A stretch of 64,000 bases of DNA from Streptomyces sp. NBC_00358 (GCF_036099295.1 NZ_CP107976.1:6138001-6202000); one strand, 5' to 3'. Counted from the stretch's first letter, positions 17,381 to 26,954 are shown. Numbers and translations: made by a program. The notes: a model not told the origin generated them from the letters alone.

Positions 17381-18055
17381 ATGCGTTTCAACCGGATGCT
17401 GCTCTCCGTCACCCTGGTGGTCGTCGCCCTGGTGATCCAGGTGAGCGTTCTTGCCCGACTCCATCTCCCGGGCGCCGTCCCGGACCTGGTGCTGCTGACC
17501 GTGCTCGCCCTCGCCATGGTCTACGGCCATGTCGGCGGCGCGCTCATCGGCTTCGGCGCCGGTCTGCTCTCCGACCTCGCCCCGCCCGCCGACCACGCCG
17601 CCGGGCGCTACGCCCTCGTGCTCTGCGTCATCGGCTATCTCGCGGGCCTGGCCAAACCGGAGAACGGCCGGCTCAAGTCGGCCACCGGACCCATGGCCGT
17701 CGTCGTCGCCGCCGCGATCGGCTCCACCCTGCTGTACGCGAGCGTCGGCGCCCTCGTCGGCGACACCGCCGCCCGGCAGGTCGGGCTCTCCAGCCTGCTC
17801 TTCACCGCCGCCCTCTACGACCTGCTGCTCGCGCCCTTCGTCGTCCCGGTGCTGATGGCGCTGGCCCGGCGTGCCGAGAACGATCCGCTCGCCGACGGCG
17901 GTTCGGCGTCCAAGACGGCCGACGTCGCCTCGGGCTGGCTGTCCTCCGGCGGCACCGGACTGCGCATCGGCAGCCAGCGCGGCGGACTGCGGGTGAAGGC
18001 GGCCAAGGCACGCGTCGCCCGCGCCGGACGCATCAAGGGGGTCAAGCGGCTGTGA
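17381..18055 (+). CDS. mreD: rod shape-determining protein MreD
   Basis: Polytopic membrane protein of the elongasome, 224 residues. Five or six hydrophobic helices fill residues 5-165, and the remaining ~55 residues form a basic cytoplasmic tail (GGLRVKAAKARVARAGRIKGVKRL region), longer than in most bacteria. ATG at 17381 is preceded by GGAGGAG. It is tightly spaced after mreC and followed by mrdA after about 190 bases. Confidence 0.93.
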   Translation: MRFNRMLLSVTLVVVALVIQVSVLARLHLPGAVPDLVLLTVLALAMVYGHVGGALIGFGAGLLSDLAPPADHAAGRYALVLCVIGYLAGLAKPENGRLKSATGPMAVVVAAAIGSTLLYASVGALVGDTAARQVGLSSLLFTAALYDLLLAPFVVPVLMALARRAENDPLADGGSASKTADVASGWLSSGGTGLRIGSQRGGLRVKAAKARVARAGRIKGVKRL

Positions 18056-18195
18056 CGACAACGACGAGCACCGTCCGGCGGACACCTCAAGCGCCGCACG
18101 GGTCAAGTGACTTGACCGACCGTGGGGGCACCGCGCACAGGTTCGCCGTGTACTCGTATGACTCGTACACACACTGAGAGGGGGAGGCAGCTCCA

Positions 18196-18252
18196 GTGAC
18201 CGCCCACCCGTCGCCCACCACCAGCCTTCCAGCGGACGGGCCGCGCCCATGA
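18196..18252 (+). CDS. 18-codon upstream ORF overlapping the mrdA start
   Basis: GTG at 18196 is preceded by a strong GGGGGAGG site and reads 18 Pro/Thr-rich codons to a TGA that overlaps the mrdA ATG (ATGA at 18249-18252). The mrdA start itself has only a weak GCGGACGGG nearby. The arrangement fits translational coupling through a leader peptide. The peptide has no recognisable function. Confidence 0.35.
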   Translation: MTAHPSPTTSLPADGPRP

Positions 18253-20507
18253 CCAATATTCCCGAGACCGGCCGGACCCCACGGGTCCAGATCCGGCTCG
18301 TCGTCATCCAGATTCTCGTGCTCTCCCTCCTCGGCACCCTCGGCGGACGCCTCTGGTTCCTCCAGATCCGCAACGGCCAGCAGTACGCCAAGGAAGCCTC
18401 CGGCAACCACGTCCAGCAGGTCGTCCAGCCCGCCGTGCGCGGCTCGATCCTCGACGCGCGGGGCGTTCCGATCGCCGACAACGAGACCCGGCTCGTGGTC
18501 TCCGCCTCGCGCACCGACCTGCTGAAGATGCCGGACGACGGGAAGGCCGTCCTCACCAAGCTCGCCGGCGTGCTGGGCCTCAAGCCCCAGGACGTCATCC
18601 AGAAGGTCCGCCTCTGCGACGCCAAGACGCCGCAGCCGTGCTGGAACGGCTCGCCCTACCAGCCGATCCCCATCACCGACAAGGCCACCGCGCGCCAGGC
18701 ACTGCAGATCCGCGAACGCTCCGAGGACTTCCCCGGCATCACCGCCGAGCCGGAGGCCGTGCGCCGCTACGCCGCCCCCGGCAAGTCCAACGCCGCGCAG
18801 GTGCTCGGCTACCTCTCGCCCGTCACCGACGACGAGATCACCAAGGCCAAGGACACCGACTCGCCCTACCTCCGCTCCGACCAGGTAGGCCGCTCCGGCC
18901 TGGAGCGCGAGTACGACAAGGCGCTGCGCGGCAAGGCCGGCGTGACCCGCTACGAGGTCGACAACCTCGGCCGCGTCATCGGCAAGGCCAAGAGCGACAA
19001 GGCCGAGCCCGGCGCCAACCTCGTCACCAGCATCGACGCCCGCGTCCAGCGTGTCGCCGAGTACGAACTGAACGACGCGATGAAGGTCGCCCGGACCCAG
19101 TTCGACAAGATCACCGGCGAGAACTACAAGGCCGACTCCGGCGCGGTCGTGGTGATGGAGGCCAAGACCGGCCGCGTCGTCGCCATGGCGTCCCAGCCGA
19201 CGTACGACCCGAACGCCTGGGTCGGCGGCATCTCCGGCAAGGACTACACCGCGCTCACCGGCAAGAAGTCCAACTACCCGCTGCTGAACCGCGCCATACA
19301 GGGTCAGTCGGCGCCCGGTTCGACGTTCAAGGTGGTCTCCACCGCCGCCGCGGTCCAGGCCGGTTACGCCTTCGACGGCCACTACCCCTGCACCAGCTCC
19401 TACTCCGTCGGCAGCCAGGTCTTCAAGAACTTCGAGGGGGAGAGCTTCGGCCCCATCTCGCTCGGCCGGGCCCTGGAGGTCTCCTGCGACACCGTCTTCT
19501 ACGGACTCGCCGACAACGAGTGGAAGAAGGACGGCGGCATCAACCCGAAGAAGACCCCCAAGGACTACTTCTATAAGACCGCCCACCAGTTCGGACTCGG
19601 CAAGGCGACCGGCATCGACCTCCCCAACGAGGTCACCGGCCGCATCCCGGACCGCCAGTGGAAGCTGAACTACTGGAAGGCCAACAAGGTCGCCTGGTGC
19701 AAGAGCGGCAAGAAGGGCGGCACCTACGTCCAGCGGATCGAGTACGAGAACTGCCTCGAAGGCAACAAGATGCGCGAGGGCGACTCGATCAACTACTCCA
19801 TCGGACAGGGTGACACCCTCCTCACCCCGATCCAGGAAGCCGCCATGTACTCCGCGGTCTCCAACGGCGGCACCCTGTACGCCCCGACCATCGGCAAGGC
19901 CATCGTCAGCGCCGACGGCAGGACCGTCCAGGACATCAAGCCGAAGGTGAACGGCAGGCTCCCGGTCAGCAAGGCGACGCTCAAGGGCATGAACGAGGCC
20001 TTCGCGGGCGTCGTGACCCGCGGTACCGCCGCCTGGAAGTTCGGCGGCTGGCCGCAGGACAAGATCCCGCTGCACGCCAAGACCGGTACCGCCGAGGTCT
20101 ACGGCAAGCAGACCACGTCCTGGCTCGCCACGTACTCCAAGGACTACACGATCATCATGACGATCTCCCAGGCCGGTACGGGCTCGGGAGCGTCCGGTGA
20201 GGCCGTGCGCAAGATCTACAACGCGCTCTACGGTGTGTCCGCGGACGGCGCCATCGACAAGAAGAAGGCCCTCCTGCCCACCCCGCAGAAGAGCCTGCCG
20301 AAGATCCAGACCGACGGCTCGATCGACGCCCCGGCCATCTCCAAGGACCCGGCCAAGGACCAGCAGGCCAGCCAGGCCCCCAAGGACGGCACCACCGACC
20401 CGAACCTGCCCGCCGGCACCACCGCCTCACCCAGCGCCGGCAACCGCGTCACCCGAAGGCGTACGTCCCGCCCGCCCAGGAGGCGGGGGAAGAGGATCCT
20501 GACATGA
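18249..20507 (+). CDS. mrdA: penicillin-binding protein 2, peptidoglycan transpeptidase
   Basis: Class B PBP that crosslinks peptidoglycan with RodA in the Mre complex; 752 residues. It has one N-terminal membrane helix (about 16-37), the dimerisation domain, then the transpeptidase domain with SxxK in SAPGSTFK (catalytic Ser), SxN-like SCD in EVSCDTVF and KTG in HAKTGTAEVYG. After about residue 690 the protein is disordered, and the last ~17 residues are abnormally Arg-rich with repeated AGG codons, rare in Streptomyces. Another frame over the same DNA gives an acidic tail that ends exactly at the rodA ATG, which hints at a frameshift. Confidence 0.95.
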   Translation: MTNIPETGRTPRVQIRLVVIQILVLSLLGTLGGRLWFLQIRNGQQYAKEASGNHVQQVVQPAVRGSILDARGVPIADNETRLVVSASRTDLLKMPDDGKAVLTKLAGVLGLKPQDVIQKVRLCDAKTPQPCWNGSPYQPIPITDKATARQALQIRERSEDFPGITAEPEAVRRYAAPGKSNAAQVLGYLSPVTDDEITKAKDTDSPYLRSDQVGRSGLEREYDKALRGKAGVTRYEVDNLGRVIGKAKSDKAEPGANLVTSIDARVQRVAEYELNDAMKVARTQFDKITGENYKADSGAVVVMEAKTGRVVAMASQPTYDPNAWVGGISGKDYTALTGKKSNYPLLNRAIQGQSAPGSTFKVVSTAAAVQAGYAFDGHYPCTSSYSVGSQVFKNFEGESFGPISLGRALEVSCDTVFYGLADNEWKKDGGINPKKTPKDYFYKTAHQFGLGKATGIDLPNEVTGRIPDRQWKLNYWKANKVAWCKSGKKGGTYVQRIEYENCLEGNKMREGDSINYSIGQGDTLLTPIQEAAMYSAVSNGGTLYAPTIGKAIVSADGRTVQDIKPKVNGRLPVSKATLKGMNEAFAGVVTRGTAAWKFGGWPQDKIPLHAKTGTAEVYGKQTTSWLATYSKDYTIIMTISQAGTGSGASGEAVRKIYNALYGVSADGAIDKKKALLPTPQKSLPKIQTDGSIDAPAISKDPAKDQQASQAPKDGTTDPNLPAGTTASPSAGNRVTRRRTSRPPRRRGKRILT

Positions 20508-20546
20508 CGACGGCGGCGAACACAGTGCTGAGGATCCTGACATGAC
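20492..20546 (+). repeat. 17-bp direct repeat at the mrdA-rodA junction
   Basis: GAGGATCCTGACATGAC occurs at 20492-20508 and 20530-20546, 38 bases apart. The first copy carries the mrdA stop and a vestigial ATG; the second carries the rodA start. Confidence 0.9.
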
Positions 20547-21738
20547 CGGAGCCAACAACTTCTCCGTCTCCGGGTACGGACCCGAGCGCGCGGGCTGGAC
20601 ACGTGTGTTCGCCCGCGACTCGCTCGCCCGCCGGCTCGACTGGCCGATACTGCTGTCGGCCGTCGCGCTCTCGCTGATCGGCTCGGCCCTCGTCTACTCG
20701 GCGACCCGCAACCGCACCGAGATCAACCAGGGCGACCCGTACTACTTCCTCATCCGCCATCTGATGAACACCGGCATCGGCATCGGCCTGATGATCGGCA
20801 CGATCTGGCTCGGCCACCGCACCCTGCGCACGGCCGTGCCGATCCTGTACGGGTTCTCGGTCTTCATGATCCTGCTCGTGCTGACCCCGCTCGGCGCGAC
20901 GATCAACGGCCAGCGCAACTGGCTCGTCGCGGGCGGCCTGTCGCTCCAGCCCGCCGAGTTCATCAAGATCACGATCATCCTGGGCATGGCGATGCTGCTC
21001 GCCTCACGGGTGGACGCGGGCGACAAGCCGTACCCCGACCACCGCACGGTGCTCCAGGCACTGGGCCTCGCCGCCGTCCCGATGATGATCGTGATGCTGA
21101 TGCCCGACCTCGGCACCATCATGGTCGCGGTCGTCATCGTGCTCGGCGTGCTGCTCTCCTCCGGCGCCTCCAACCGCTGGGTGTTCGGCCTCATCAGCGC
21201 GGGCGCCATCGGCGCCGTGGCCGTCTGGCGGCTGCACATCCTCGACGAGTACCAGATCAACCGCTTCGCGGCCTTCGCCAACCCCGACCTCGACCCGGCC
21301 GGCGTCGGCTACAACACCAACCAGGCCCGTATCGCCATCGGCTCCGGCGGTCTCTTCGGCACCGGCCTCGGCCACGGCTCCCAGACGACCGGCCAGTTCG
21401 TGCCCGAGCAGCAGACGGACTTCGTCTTCACGGTCGCCGGCGAGGAACTGGGCTTCGTGGGCGCGGGCCTGATCCTGCTCCTCCTCGGCGTGGTCCTGTG
21501 GCGGGCCTGCCGCATCGCCCGCGAGACGACCGAGCTGTACGGCACGATCGTCGCCGCCGGGATCATCGCCTGGTTCGCCTTCCAGGCCTTCGAGAACATC
21601 GGCATGACCCTCGGCATCATGCCGGTCGCCGGTCTACCCCTGCCCTTCGTGTCCTACGGAGGATCATCGATGTTCGCGGTCTGGGTCGCGGTGGGCCTCC
21701 TGCAGTCGATCAGAGTGCAGCGCCCGATGTCGGCCTAG
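20542..21738 (+). CDS. rodA: peptidoglycan glycosyltransferase RodA (SEDS family)
   Basis: SEDS glycosyltransferase that polymerises lipid II together with PBP2; 398 residues with about ten membrane helices. Hallmarks are NGQRNWL, QPAEFIKI, LMPDLGT, the extracellular loop with FVPEQQTDFVF and the final LPFVSYGGSS. The ATG at 20542 lies in the second copy of a 17-bp repeat. It is translated just after mrdA and closed by a terminator. Confidence 0.97.
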   Translation: MTGANNFSVSGYGPERAGWTRVFARDSLARRLDWPILLSAVALSLIGSALVYSATRNRTEINQGDPYYFLIRHLMNTGIGIGLMIGTIWLGHRTLRTAVPILYGFSVFMILLVLTPLGATINGQRNWLVAGGLSLQPAEFIKITIILGMAMLLASRVDAGDKPYPDHRTVLQALGLAAVPMMIVMLMPDLGTIMVAVVIVLGVLLSSGASNRWVFGLISAGAIGAVAVWRLHILDEYQINRFAAFANPDLDPAGVGYNTNQARIAIGSGGLFGTGLGHGSQTTGQFVPEQQTDFVFTVAGEELGFVGAGLILLLLGVVLWRACRIARETTELYGTIVAAGIIAWFAFQAFENIGMTLGIMPVAGLPLPFVSYGGSSMFAVWVAVGLLQSIRVQRPMSA

Positions 21739-21755
21739 CCCTGGCCCAGCCCCGA

Positions 21756-21796
21756 GTCCGGGTGTCGCCCCGAGGAACATGAGGTGACACCCGGAC
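21756..21796 (+). terminator. mre-cluster terminator
   Basis: 11-bp perfect stem GTCCGGGTGTC and its complement around a 19-base loop, 17 bases after the rodA stop. Confidence 0.65.
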
Positions 21797-21864
21797 CAAC
21801 GGGAAAGGCGCCCCCTGGCCGAGCCGGGGCCGATTGGGTACTGCCCACGGCCCCCAAACGCGTC

Positions 21865-21870
21865 TAGATT
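21865..21870 (+). promoter_or_regulatory. -10 of a leaderless promoter
   Basis: TAGATT ends 6 nt before the ATG of the CYTH-CHAD gene. Confidence 0.6.
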
Positions 21871-21876
21871 CGGTTC

Positions 21877-23412
21877 ATGGCGGACACGAAGCGCGAGATC
21901 GAGCGCAAGTACGAAGGTCCCGCTGCCGACGGCGGCACCGACCTGCCAGATCTGAGCGGCGTCTCCGGAGTCGCCGGTGTCGTCGACAAGGGCGTCGCCG
22001 AACTCGACGCCACCTACTACGACACCCCCGACCAGCGCCTCGCCGCCGCCTCCCTCACCCTGCGCCGCCGCACCGGCGGCGACGACGCCGGCTGGCACCT
22101 CAAACTCCCCGTCTCCGAGGGCGTACGCGACGAGATCCGCGCCCCGCTCTCCGACACCGTGCCCCGCGCGCTGTCCGGCCTCGTCCGCTCCCGCGTGCGC
22201 GACGCCGAACTCGTCCCCCTCGTACGCCTGCGGTCGGCCCGCGACATCCGCCACCTCGTCGACGGCTCAGGCGCCCTGCTCGCCGAGGTCAGCCTCGACC
22301 GGGTCCGCGCGGAACGCCTCAGCGGAGGCAAGGGCACCGCCGAATGGACCGAGATCGAGGTCGAACTCGCCGACGACGGCGACCCGGCCTTCCTCGACAA
22401 GGTGGAGAAGAGACTCCGCAAGGCCGGCCTGAACCGCTCCGCCTCCTCCTCCAAACTGGCGAAGGCGCTGGACGAGACCGGCAGACGCGCCCGGAAACCC
22501 GCCGGGAAGCCCGCCGGGAAGCCCGCCCCCGGGACAGAACCGGTCACCGCGGGCGACCACGTCCTCGCCTACCTCCGCGCCCAGTACGACGCCCTGGTCG
22601 AACTCGATCCGGCCGTGCGCCGCGACGTCCACGACTCCGTGCACAGCATGCGCGTCGCCACCCGCCGGATGCGCAGCACCTTCCGCTCGTACGGGAAGAT
22701 CCTCGACCGCGCCGTCACCGACCCGATCGGCGACGAGCTGAAGTGGCTGGCCGGAGAGCTCGGCGTCGACCGCGACCAGGAAGTCCTCACCGAACGCCTC
22801 ACCGAGGCCCTCGGTGGGCTGCCCCGCACCCTGCTCTCCGGACCCGTCCGCACCCGGCTGCGCACCTGGGCGCACGCCCGGCACGGCGGCTCCCGGCGCC
22901 GCCTGATCGCCGTCCTGGACGGAAAACGCTACCTGGCGCTGCTGACCGCGCTCGACGCGCTCGTCACCGACCCGCCGCTGCTCAAGGCGGCCGCCGGCGA
23001 CCCCGCGAAGGCCATCGCCAAGTCCGTACGCAAGGACTTCGGCAAGGTCTCCGGCCTCGTCGTTGAGGCCCTCGACCGTCCACCGGGCGCCGAGCGCGAC
23101 CAGACGATGCACGACGCCCGCAAGAAGGCCAAGCGCACCCGCTACGCCGCCGAGGCCGCCACCCCGGCCCTGGGCGCACCCGCCGCCGCCCTGGTCAAGT
23201 CGATGAAGTCGCTGCAGAGCCTGCTCGGCGACCACCAGGACAGCGTGATGACCCGCGAGGCACTGCGGGAACTGGCGGCCCTGGCGCACGCGGCGGGCGA
23301 GAGCTCCTTCACCTACGGGGTGCTGTACGGGCGGGAGGAACAGCGCGCGGCGGCCGCCGAGGCGGCGCTTCCGGGGGCCTGGGGGGCCATCGAGGCACAG
23401 GCGGCGGTCTGA
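21877..23412 (+). CDS. CYTH-CHAD domain protein
   Basis: 511 residues. Residues 1-200 form a CYTH domain (triphosphate tunnel metalloenzyme) with the signature EIERKY at the N-terminus and alternating charged strands such as SLTLRRR, WHLKL and WTEIEVEL. A Lys/Gly/Pro linker (about 205-222) leads to a CHAD domain (about 225-505), a helical bundle with conserved His and Arg/Lys residues (HSMRVATRRMRSTF, HDARKKAKRTRY, LGDHQD). CHAD binds polyphosphate in characterised proteins, so a role in polyphosphate metabolism or sensing is likely, but the substrate is not shown by the sequence. Confidence 0.92.
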   Translation: MADTKREIERKYEGPAADGGTDLPDLSGVSGVAGVVDKGVAELDATYYDTPDQRLAAASLTLRRRTGGDDAGWHLKLPVSEGVRDEIRAPLSDTVPRALSGLVRSRVRDAELVPLVRLRSARDIRHLVDGSGALLAEVSLDRVRAERLSGGKGTAEWTEIEVELADDGDPAFLDKVEKRLRKAGLNRSASSSKLAKALDETGRRARKPAGKPAGKPAPGTEPVTAGDHVLAYLRAQYDALVELDPAVRRDVHDSVHSMRVATRRMRSTFRSYGKILDRAVTDPIGDELKWLAGELGVDRDQEVLTERLTEALGGLPRTLLSGPVRTRLRTWAHARHGGSRRRLIAVLDGKRYLALLTALDALVTDPPLLKAAAGDPAKAIAKSVRKDFGKVSGLVVEALDRPPGAERDQTMHDARKKAKRTRYAAEAATPALGAPAAALVKSMKSLQSLLGDHQDSVMTREALRELAALAHAAGESSFTYGVLYGREEQRAAAAEAALPGAWGAIEAQAAV

Positions 23413-23567
23413 CGGCCCTCACCGGCCGGTGAGGGCCCACGGGGCCGACGGTGCCACCGTGGTCCGGGAGGCGCTGGAGGCCCGATGTCCGTCCGGCGGT
23501 GCGGCGGGTGCCTCCGGTCGCGTTACGCTAGATGGTCACCCCCCATCAGCTCACGAAGGTTCGCGAG

Positions 23568-25538
23568 ATGCCTGCCGAAACCGCCGTGTCGGTCTTCCCA
23601 CAGCTCGAAGCTCTGCTCCCGCATGTGCAGAAGCCGATCCAGTACGTCGGCGGAGAGCTCAATTCCACGGTCAAGCCCTGGGACACCTGTGACGTCCGCT
23701 GGGCGCTCATGTACCCCGACGCGTACGAGGTCGGCCTGCCCAACCAGGGCGTCATGATCCTCTACGAGGTGCTGAACGAGCGCGAGGGCGTCCTCGCCGA
23801 GCGCACGTACAGCGTCTGGCCGGACCTCGAGGAGCTGATGCGCGAGCACCGGGTCCCGCAGTTCACGGTGGACAGCCACCGCCCGGTGAAGGCCTTCGAC
23901 GTGTTCGGCCTGTCCTTCTCCACGGAGCTGGGCTACACCAACATGCTGACCGCCCTGGACCTGGCCGGCATTCCCCTGGAGTCCAAGGACCGCACGCTGG
24001 ACGACCCGATCGTCCTCGCGGGCGGCCACGCGGCCTTCAACCCCGAGCCGATCGCCGACTTCATCGACGCGGCGATCATCGGCGACGGCGAGCAGGCCGT
24101 TCTCGACATGACGGAGATCATCCGCGCCTGGAAGGCGGAGGGCCGCCCCGGAGGCCGCGAGGAGGTCCTCTTCCGCCTCGCGAAGACGGGCAACGTCTAC
24201 ATCCCGGCCTTTTACGACGTCGAGTACCTCCCCGACGGCCGGATCGCCCGCGTGGTCCCGAACAAGTCGGGCGTCCCGTGGCGCGTCTCCAAGCACACGG
24301 TGATGGACCTCGACGAGTGGCCCTACCCCAAGCAGCCCCTGGTCCCCCTCGCGGAGACGGTCCACGAGCGCATGTCGGTGGAGATCTTCCGCGGCTGTAC
24401 GCGCGGCTGCCGCTTCTGCCAGGCGGGCATGATCACCCGCCCGGTGCGCGAGCGCTCCATCACCGGCATCGGCGAGATGGTGGAGAAGGGCCTCAAGGCG
24501 ACGGGCTTCGAGGAGGTCGGCCTGCTCTCCCTGTCCTCCGCCGACCACTCGGAGATCGGCGACATCGCCAAGGGCCTCGCGGACCGCTACGAGGAGGACA
24601 AGATCGGCCTGTCCCTCCCCTCCACCCGCGTGGACGCCTTCAACGTCGACCTGGCCAACGAGCTGACCCGCAACGGCCGCCGCTCGGGCCTGACCTTCGC
24701 CCCCGAGGGCGGCTCCGAGCGCATGCGCAAGGTCATCAACAAGATGGTCTCGGAAGAGGACCTCATCCGGACCGTCTCCACCGCCTACGGCAACGGCTGG
24801 CGCCAGGTGAAGCTGTACTTCATGTGCGGCCTGCCGACGGAGACGGACGAGGACGTCATGCAGATCGCCGACATGGCGATGAACGTGATCGCCGAGGGCC
24901 GCAAGGTCTCCGGCCAGAACGACATCCGCTGCACGGTGTCCATCGGCGGCTTCGTCCCCAAGCCCCACACCCCGTTCCAGTGGGCGCCGCAGCTCTCCGC
25001 CGAGGACACGGACGCCCGCCTCACGAAGCTCCGCGACAAGATCCGCGGCGACAAGAAGTACGGCCGCTCGATCGGCTTCCGCTACCACGACGGCAAGCCC
25101 GGCATCGTCGAGGGCCTGCTCTCCCGCGGCGACCGGCGCATCGGCTCCGTCATCCGCGCGGTCTACGAGGACGGCGGCCGCTTCGACGGCTGGCGCGAGC
25201 ACTTCTCGTACCAGCGCTGGATGCGCTGCGCCGAGAAGACCCTCCCCGACTTCGGCGTGGACGTCGACTGGTACACCACCCGCGAGCGCACCTACGAGGA
25301 GGTCCTGCCCTGGGACCACCTCGACTCGGGCCTCGACAAGGACTGGCTCTGGGAGGACTGGCAGGACTCCCTCGACGAAACCGAGGTCGAGGACTGCCGC
25401 TGGACCCCGTGCTTCGACTGCGGGGTGTGCCCCCAGATGGACACGAGTATCCAAATCGGCCCCACGGGCAAGAAGTTGCTGCCCCTGACGGTCAAGAACG
25501 CGGGTGCGACGCCGGCATCGAGCGGTCACTCTCACTGA
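23568..25538 (+). CDS. TIGR03960 family radical SAM protein
   Basis: 656-residue radical SAM protein. The N-terminal ~240 residues resemble the B12-binding-like domain seen in this family. The radical SAM cluster motif CxxxCxxC is CTRGCRFC, preceded by MSVEIFRG. A second Cys group near the C-terminus (CRWTPCFDCGVCPQ) could bind another Fe-S cluster. The reaction is unknown. ATG at 23568 was preferred to that at 23532, which lies only 2 nt beyond the likely -10 (TACGCT, 23524-23529). Its usual partner, TIGR03936, is 8 kb downstream instead of adjacent. Confidence 0.93.
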   Translation: MPAETAVSVFPQLEALLPHVQKPIQYVGGELNSTVKPWDTCDVRWALMYPDAYEVGLPNQGVMILYEVLNEREGVLAERTYSVWPDLEELMREHRVPQFTVDSHRPVKAFDVFGLSFSTELGYTNMLTALDLAGIPLESKDRTLDDPIVLAGGHAAFNPEPIADFIDAAIIGDGEQAVLDMTEIIRAWKAEGRPGGREEVLFRLAKTGNVYIPAFYDVEYLPDGRIARVVPNKSGVPWRVSKHTVMDLDEWPYPKQPLVPLAETVHERMSVEIFRGCTRGCRFCQAGMITRPVRERSITGIGEMVEKGLKATGFEEVGLLSLSSADHSEIGDIAKGLADRYEEDKIGLSLPSTRVDAFNVDLANELTRNGRRSGLTFAPEGGSERMRKVINKMVSEEDLIRTVSTAYGNGWRQVKLYFMCGLPTETDEDVMQIADMAMNVIAEGRKVSGQNDIRCTVSIGGFVPKPHTPFQWAPQLSAEDTDARLTKLRDKIRGDKKYGRSIGFRYHDGKPGIVEGLLSRGDRRIGSVIRAVYEDGGRFDGWREHFSYQRWMRCAEKTLPDFGVDVDWYTTRERTYEEVLPWDHLDSGLDKDWLWEDWQDSLDETEVEDCRWTPCFDCGVCPQMDTSIQIGPTGKKLLPLTVKNAGATPASSGHSH

Positions 25539-25783
25539 CGTGAGCGGGCACTCGATCGGGTGATTGAGGTGCTGGCGGGGTGAGCGGGGACGAGGGGGCC
25601 GCGGCGTTGGCTGCGGTAGGTACTTCGGGCCCTCGCCCCTCGGCGCCGGCGGCGCCCTCCCGGACGTCGTTGCCGGGCCCTGGAGCTCCACCACTGGTTC
25701 CAGGCGCCTCACAAGTGCGGCGCTCGGCCGGTCCGCGCGCCACCGCTCGTGTCCCCGCACCGCTGACGGTTCTTTGCGTGTCT

Positions 25784-25993
25784 GTGTGTCGCGAGCCCCC
25801 TTTCTCACCGGGAAATGGAGACGACGCGTTCCCCGCCTTTGCCCTGGCCGGCCTGGCCGGCGTGGCCGCCACGATCGGACTGCTCTTCGTCACCCTGCGC
25901 TGGATCACCAAGAACCGGGAACTCCGACAATCACAGGTCAAGACCGCTACGGCCGACCGCCCAGCCGGGCAGACCTCAGCAACCACCCCGTGA
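25784..25993 (+). CDS. possible small single-TM protein
   Basis: A frame of about 69 residues with one clear hydrophobic helix (FPAFALAGLAGVAATIGL) followed by WITKNREL and a Ser/Thr tail. Codon use is good over the helix and fades at both ends. No ribosome-binding site stands out, so the start is uncertain and could be one of several GTG codons near 25778-25784. It may be a real membrane microprotein or a remnant. The 245 bases before it look noncoding. Confidence 0.4.
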   Translation: MCREPPFSPGNGDDAFPAFALAGLAGVAATIGLLFVTLRWITKNRELRQSQVKTATADRPAGQTSATTP

Positions 25994-26032
25994 TCGTCCA
26001 CGATTCCGCGTCGAGGGGTCCGAGGTCGGGCC

Positions 26033-26059
26033 GAGTCCCTCCCTGTTCGGGAGGGACTC
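26033..26059. terminator. convergent hairpin terminator
   Basis: Perfect 11-bp stem GAGTCCCTCCC and its complement with a TGTTC loop, before the minus-strand VOC gene end. Confidence 0.75.
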
Positions 26060-26111
26060 TCGGCGGGGTGGTCGGCCGTACGGCGACGCCGCACGGGCGG
26101 AACGCGGTGGG

Positions 26112-26582
26112 TCAGGCCGGGGAGCCGGCGTCCTGCGCGGAGGCTGCGAAGGCCTCGGGGCCCTGCTCCACCGCCGCCGGGTCCATCCACATGACCTGCC
26201 AGCCGTGGCCGTCGAGGTCGTAGAAGCTGCGTGAGTACATGAAGCCGTAGTCCTCGGCGCCGTCCACCTCGGTGCCGCCCGCCGCGAGCGCGGCGGCGCT
26301 GACCGTATCGACCTCGTCGCGGGACGACACGCTGAAGGAGTACAGCGCCAGCGTGTGCGTGGTGGGGTCGGCCATCGGCAGTTTCGCGAACTCCGCGAAC
26401 TTCTCGCGGCTGAGCAGCATGACGAAGGCGTGCTCGCCGACCAGCATGCAGGCGGCGGTCTCGTCGGTGAACTTCGGGTTGAAACTGAACCCGAGCTCGG
26501 CGAAGAACGCCTTGCTGCGCTTGAGATCCGCTACGGGGATGTTCACGAAGAGCATGCGGCCTGCGTGTGCGGGAGTGGTCAT
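26112..26582 (-). CDS. VOC superfamily (glyoxalase-like) protein
   Basis: 156 residues with the paired beta-alpha-beta-beta-beta modules of the vicinal-oxygen-chelate fold. The first module begins MLFVNIPVADLKRSKAFFAELGF and the second ends SFYDLDGHGWQVMWMDP. The metal-ligand positions are only partly conserved, as in the PhnB-like branch, so it may be a binding protein rather than an enzyme. ATG at 26582. No partner genes nearby suggest a substrate. Confidence 0.9.
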   Translation of the reverse strand: MTTPAHAGRMLFVNIPVADLKRSKAFFAELGFSFNPKFTDETAACMLVGEHAFVMLLSREKFAEFAKLPMADPTTHTLALYSFSVSSRDEVDTVSAAALAAGGTEVDGAEDYGFMYSRSFYDLDGHGWQVMWMDPAAVEQGPEAFAASAQDAGSPA

Positions 26583-26954
26583 GGCGGGTCTCCAGTCGGT
26601 GGCTCGATGGCGTACGTCCTGGTAGACCGGCGCAGCCGGCAGAACTCATCGGCGGATCCCGGCCGGTTCGCGGCCGCAGTGTCGATCAAGTCCATGGCCG
26701 ACGGGATCCGGGCCGGACGCGATCCGATTCGGACGGGACCCAGGGGGAGCGCGGGCGGTGTGCTGACCGAACCGTCAGCGCGTCAGAGTCACCAGTCCCA
26801 GCATCACCAACCCGACCCCGTCGCAGGGAGTGCCGGAGCGTCCGCACCCCGATCCGTGCCGGTGACCGTTCCGTGCGGTGCGTGGCCCGGGCGATGGGGC
26901 CGATCGGCATCGGGACGACGGCACCGCTCACCACCGGTCGGCGGCCCCGTGGCT
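26583..26954. other. gene-free spacer
   Basis: 372 bases between two minus-strand genes. One minus-strand frame near 26780 ends in a short hydrophobic run (GLVMLGLVTLTR), which could be the remnant of a transporter C-terminus, but no gene can be supported. The VOC promoter must lie at its left end. Confidence 0.5.

Noticed and set aside
26780..26950. Possible remnant of a LysE/EamA-type transporter C-terminus on the minus strand
   Set aside because: Only about 12 hydrophobic residues look right, and the upstream frame does not hold together.
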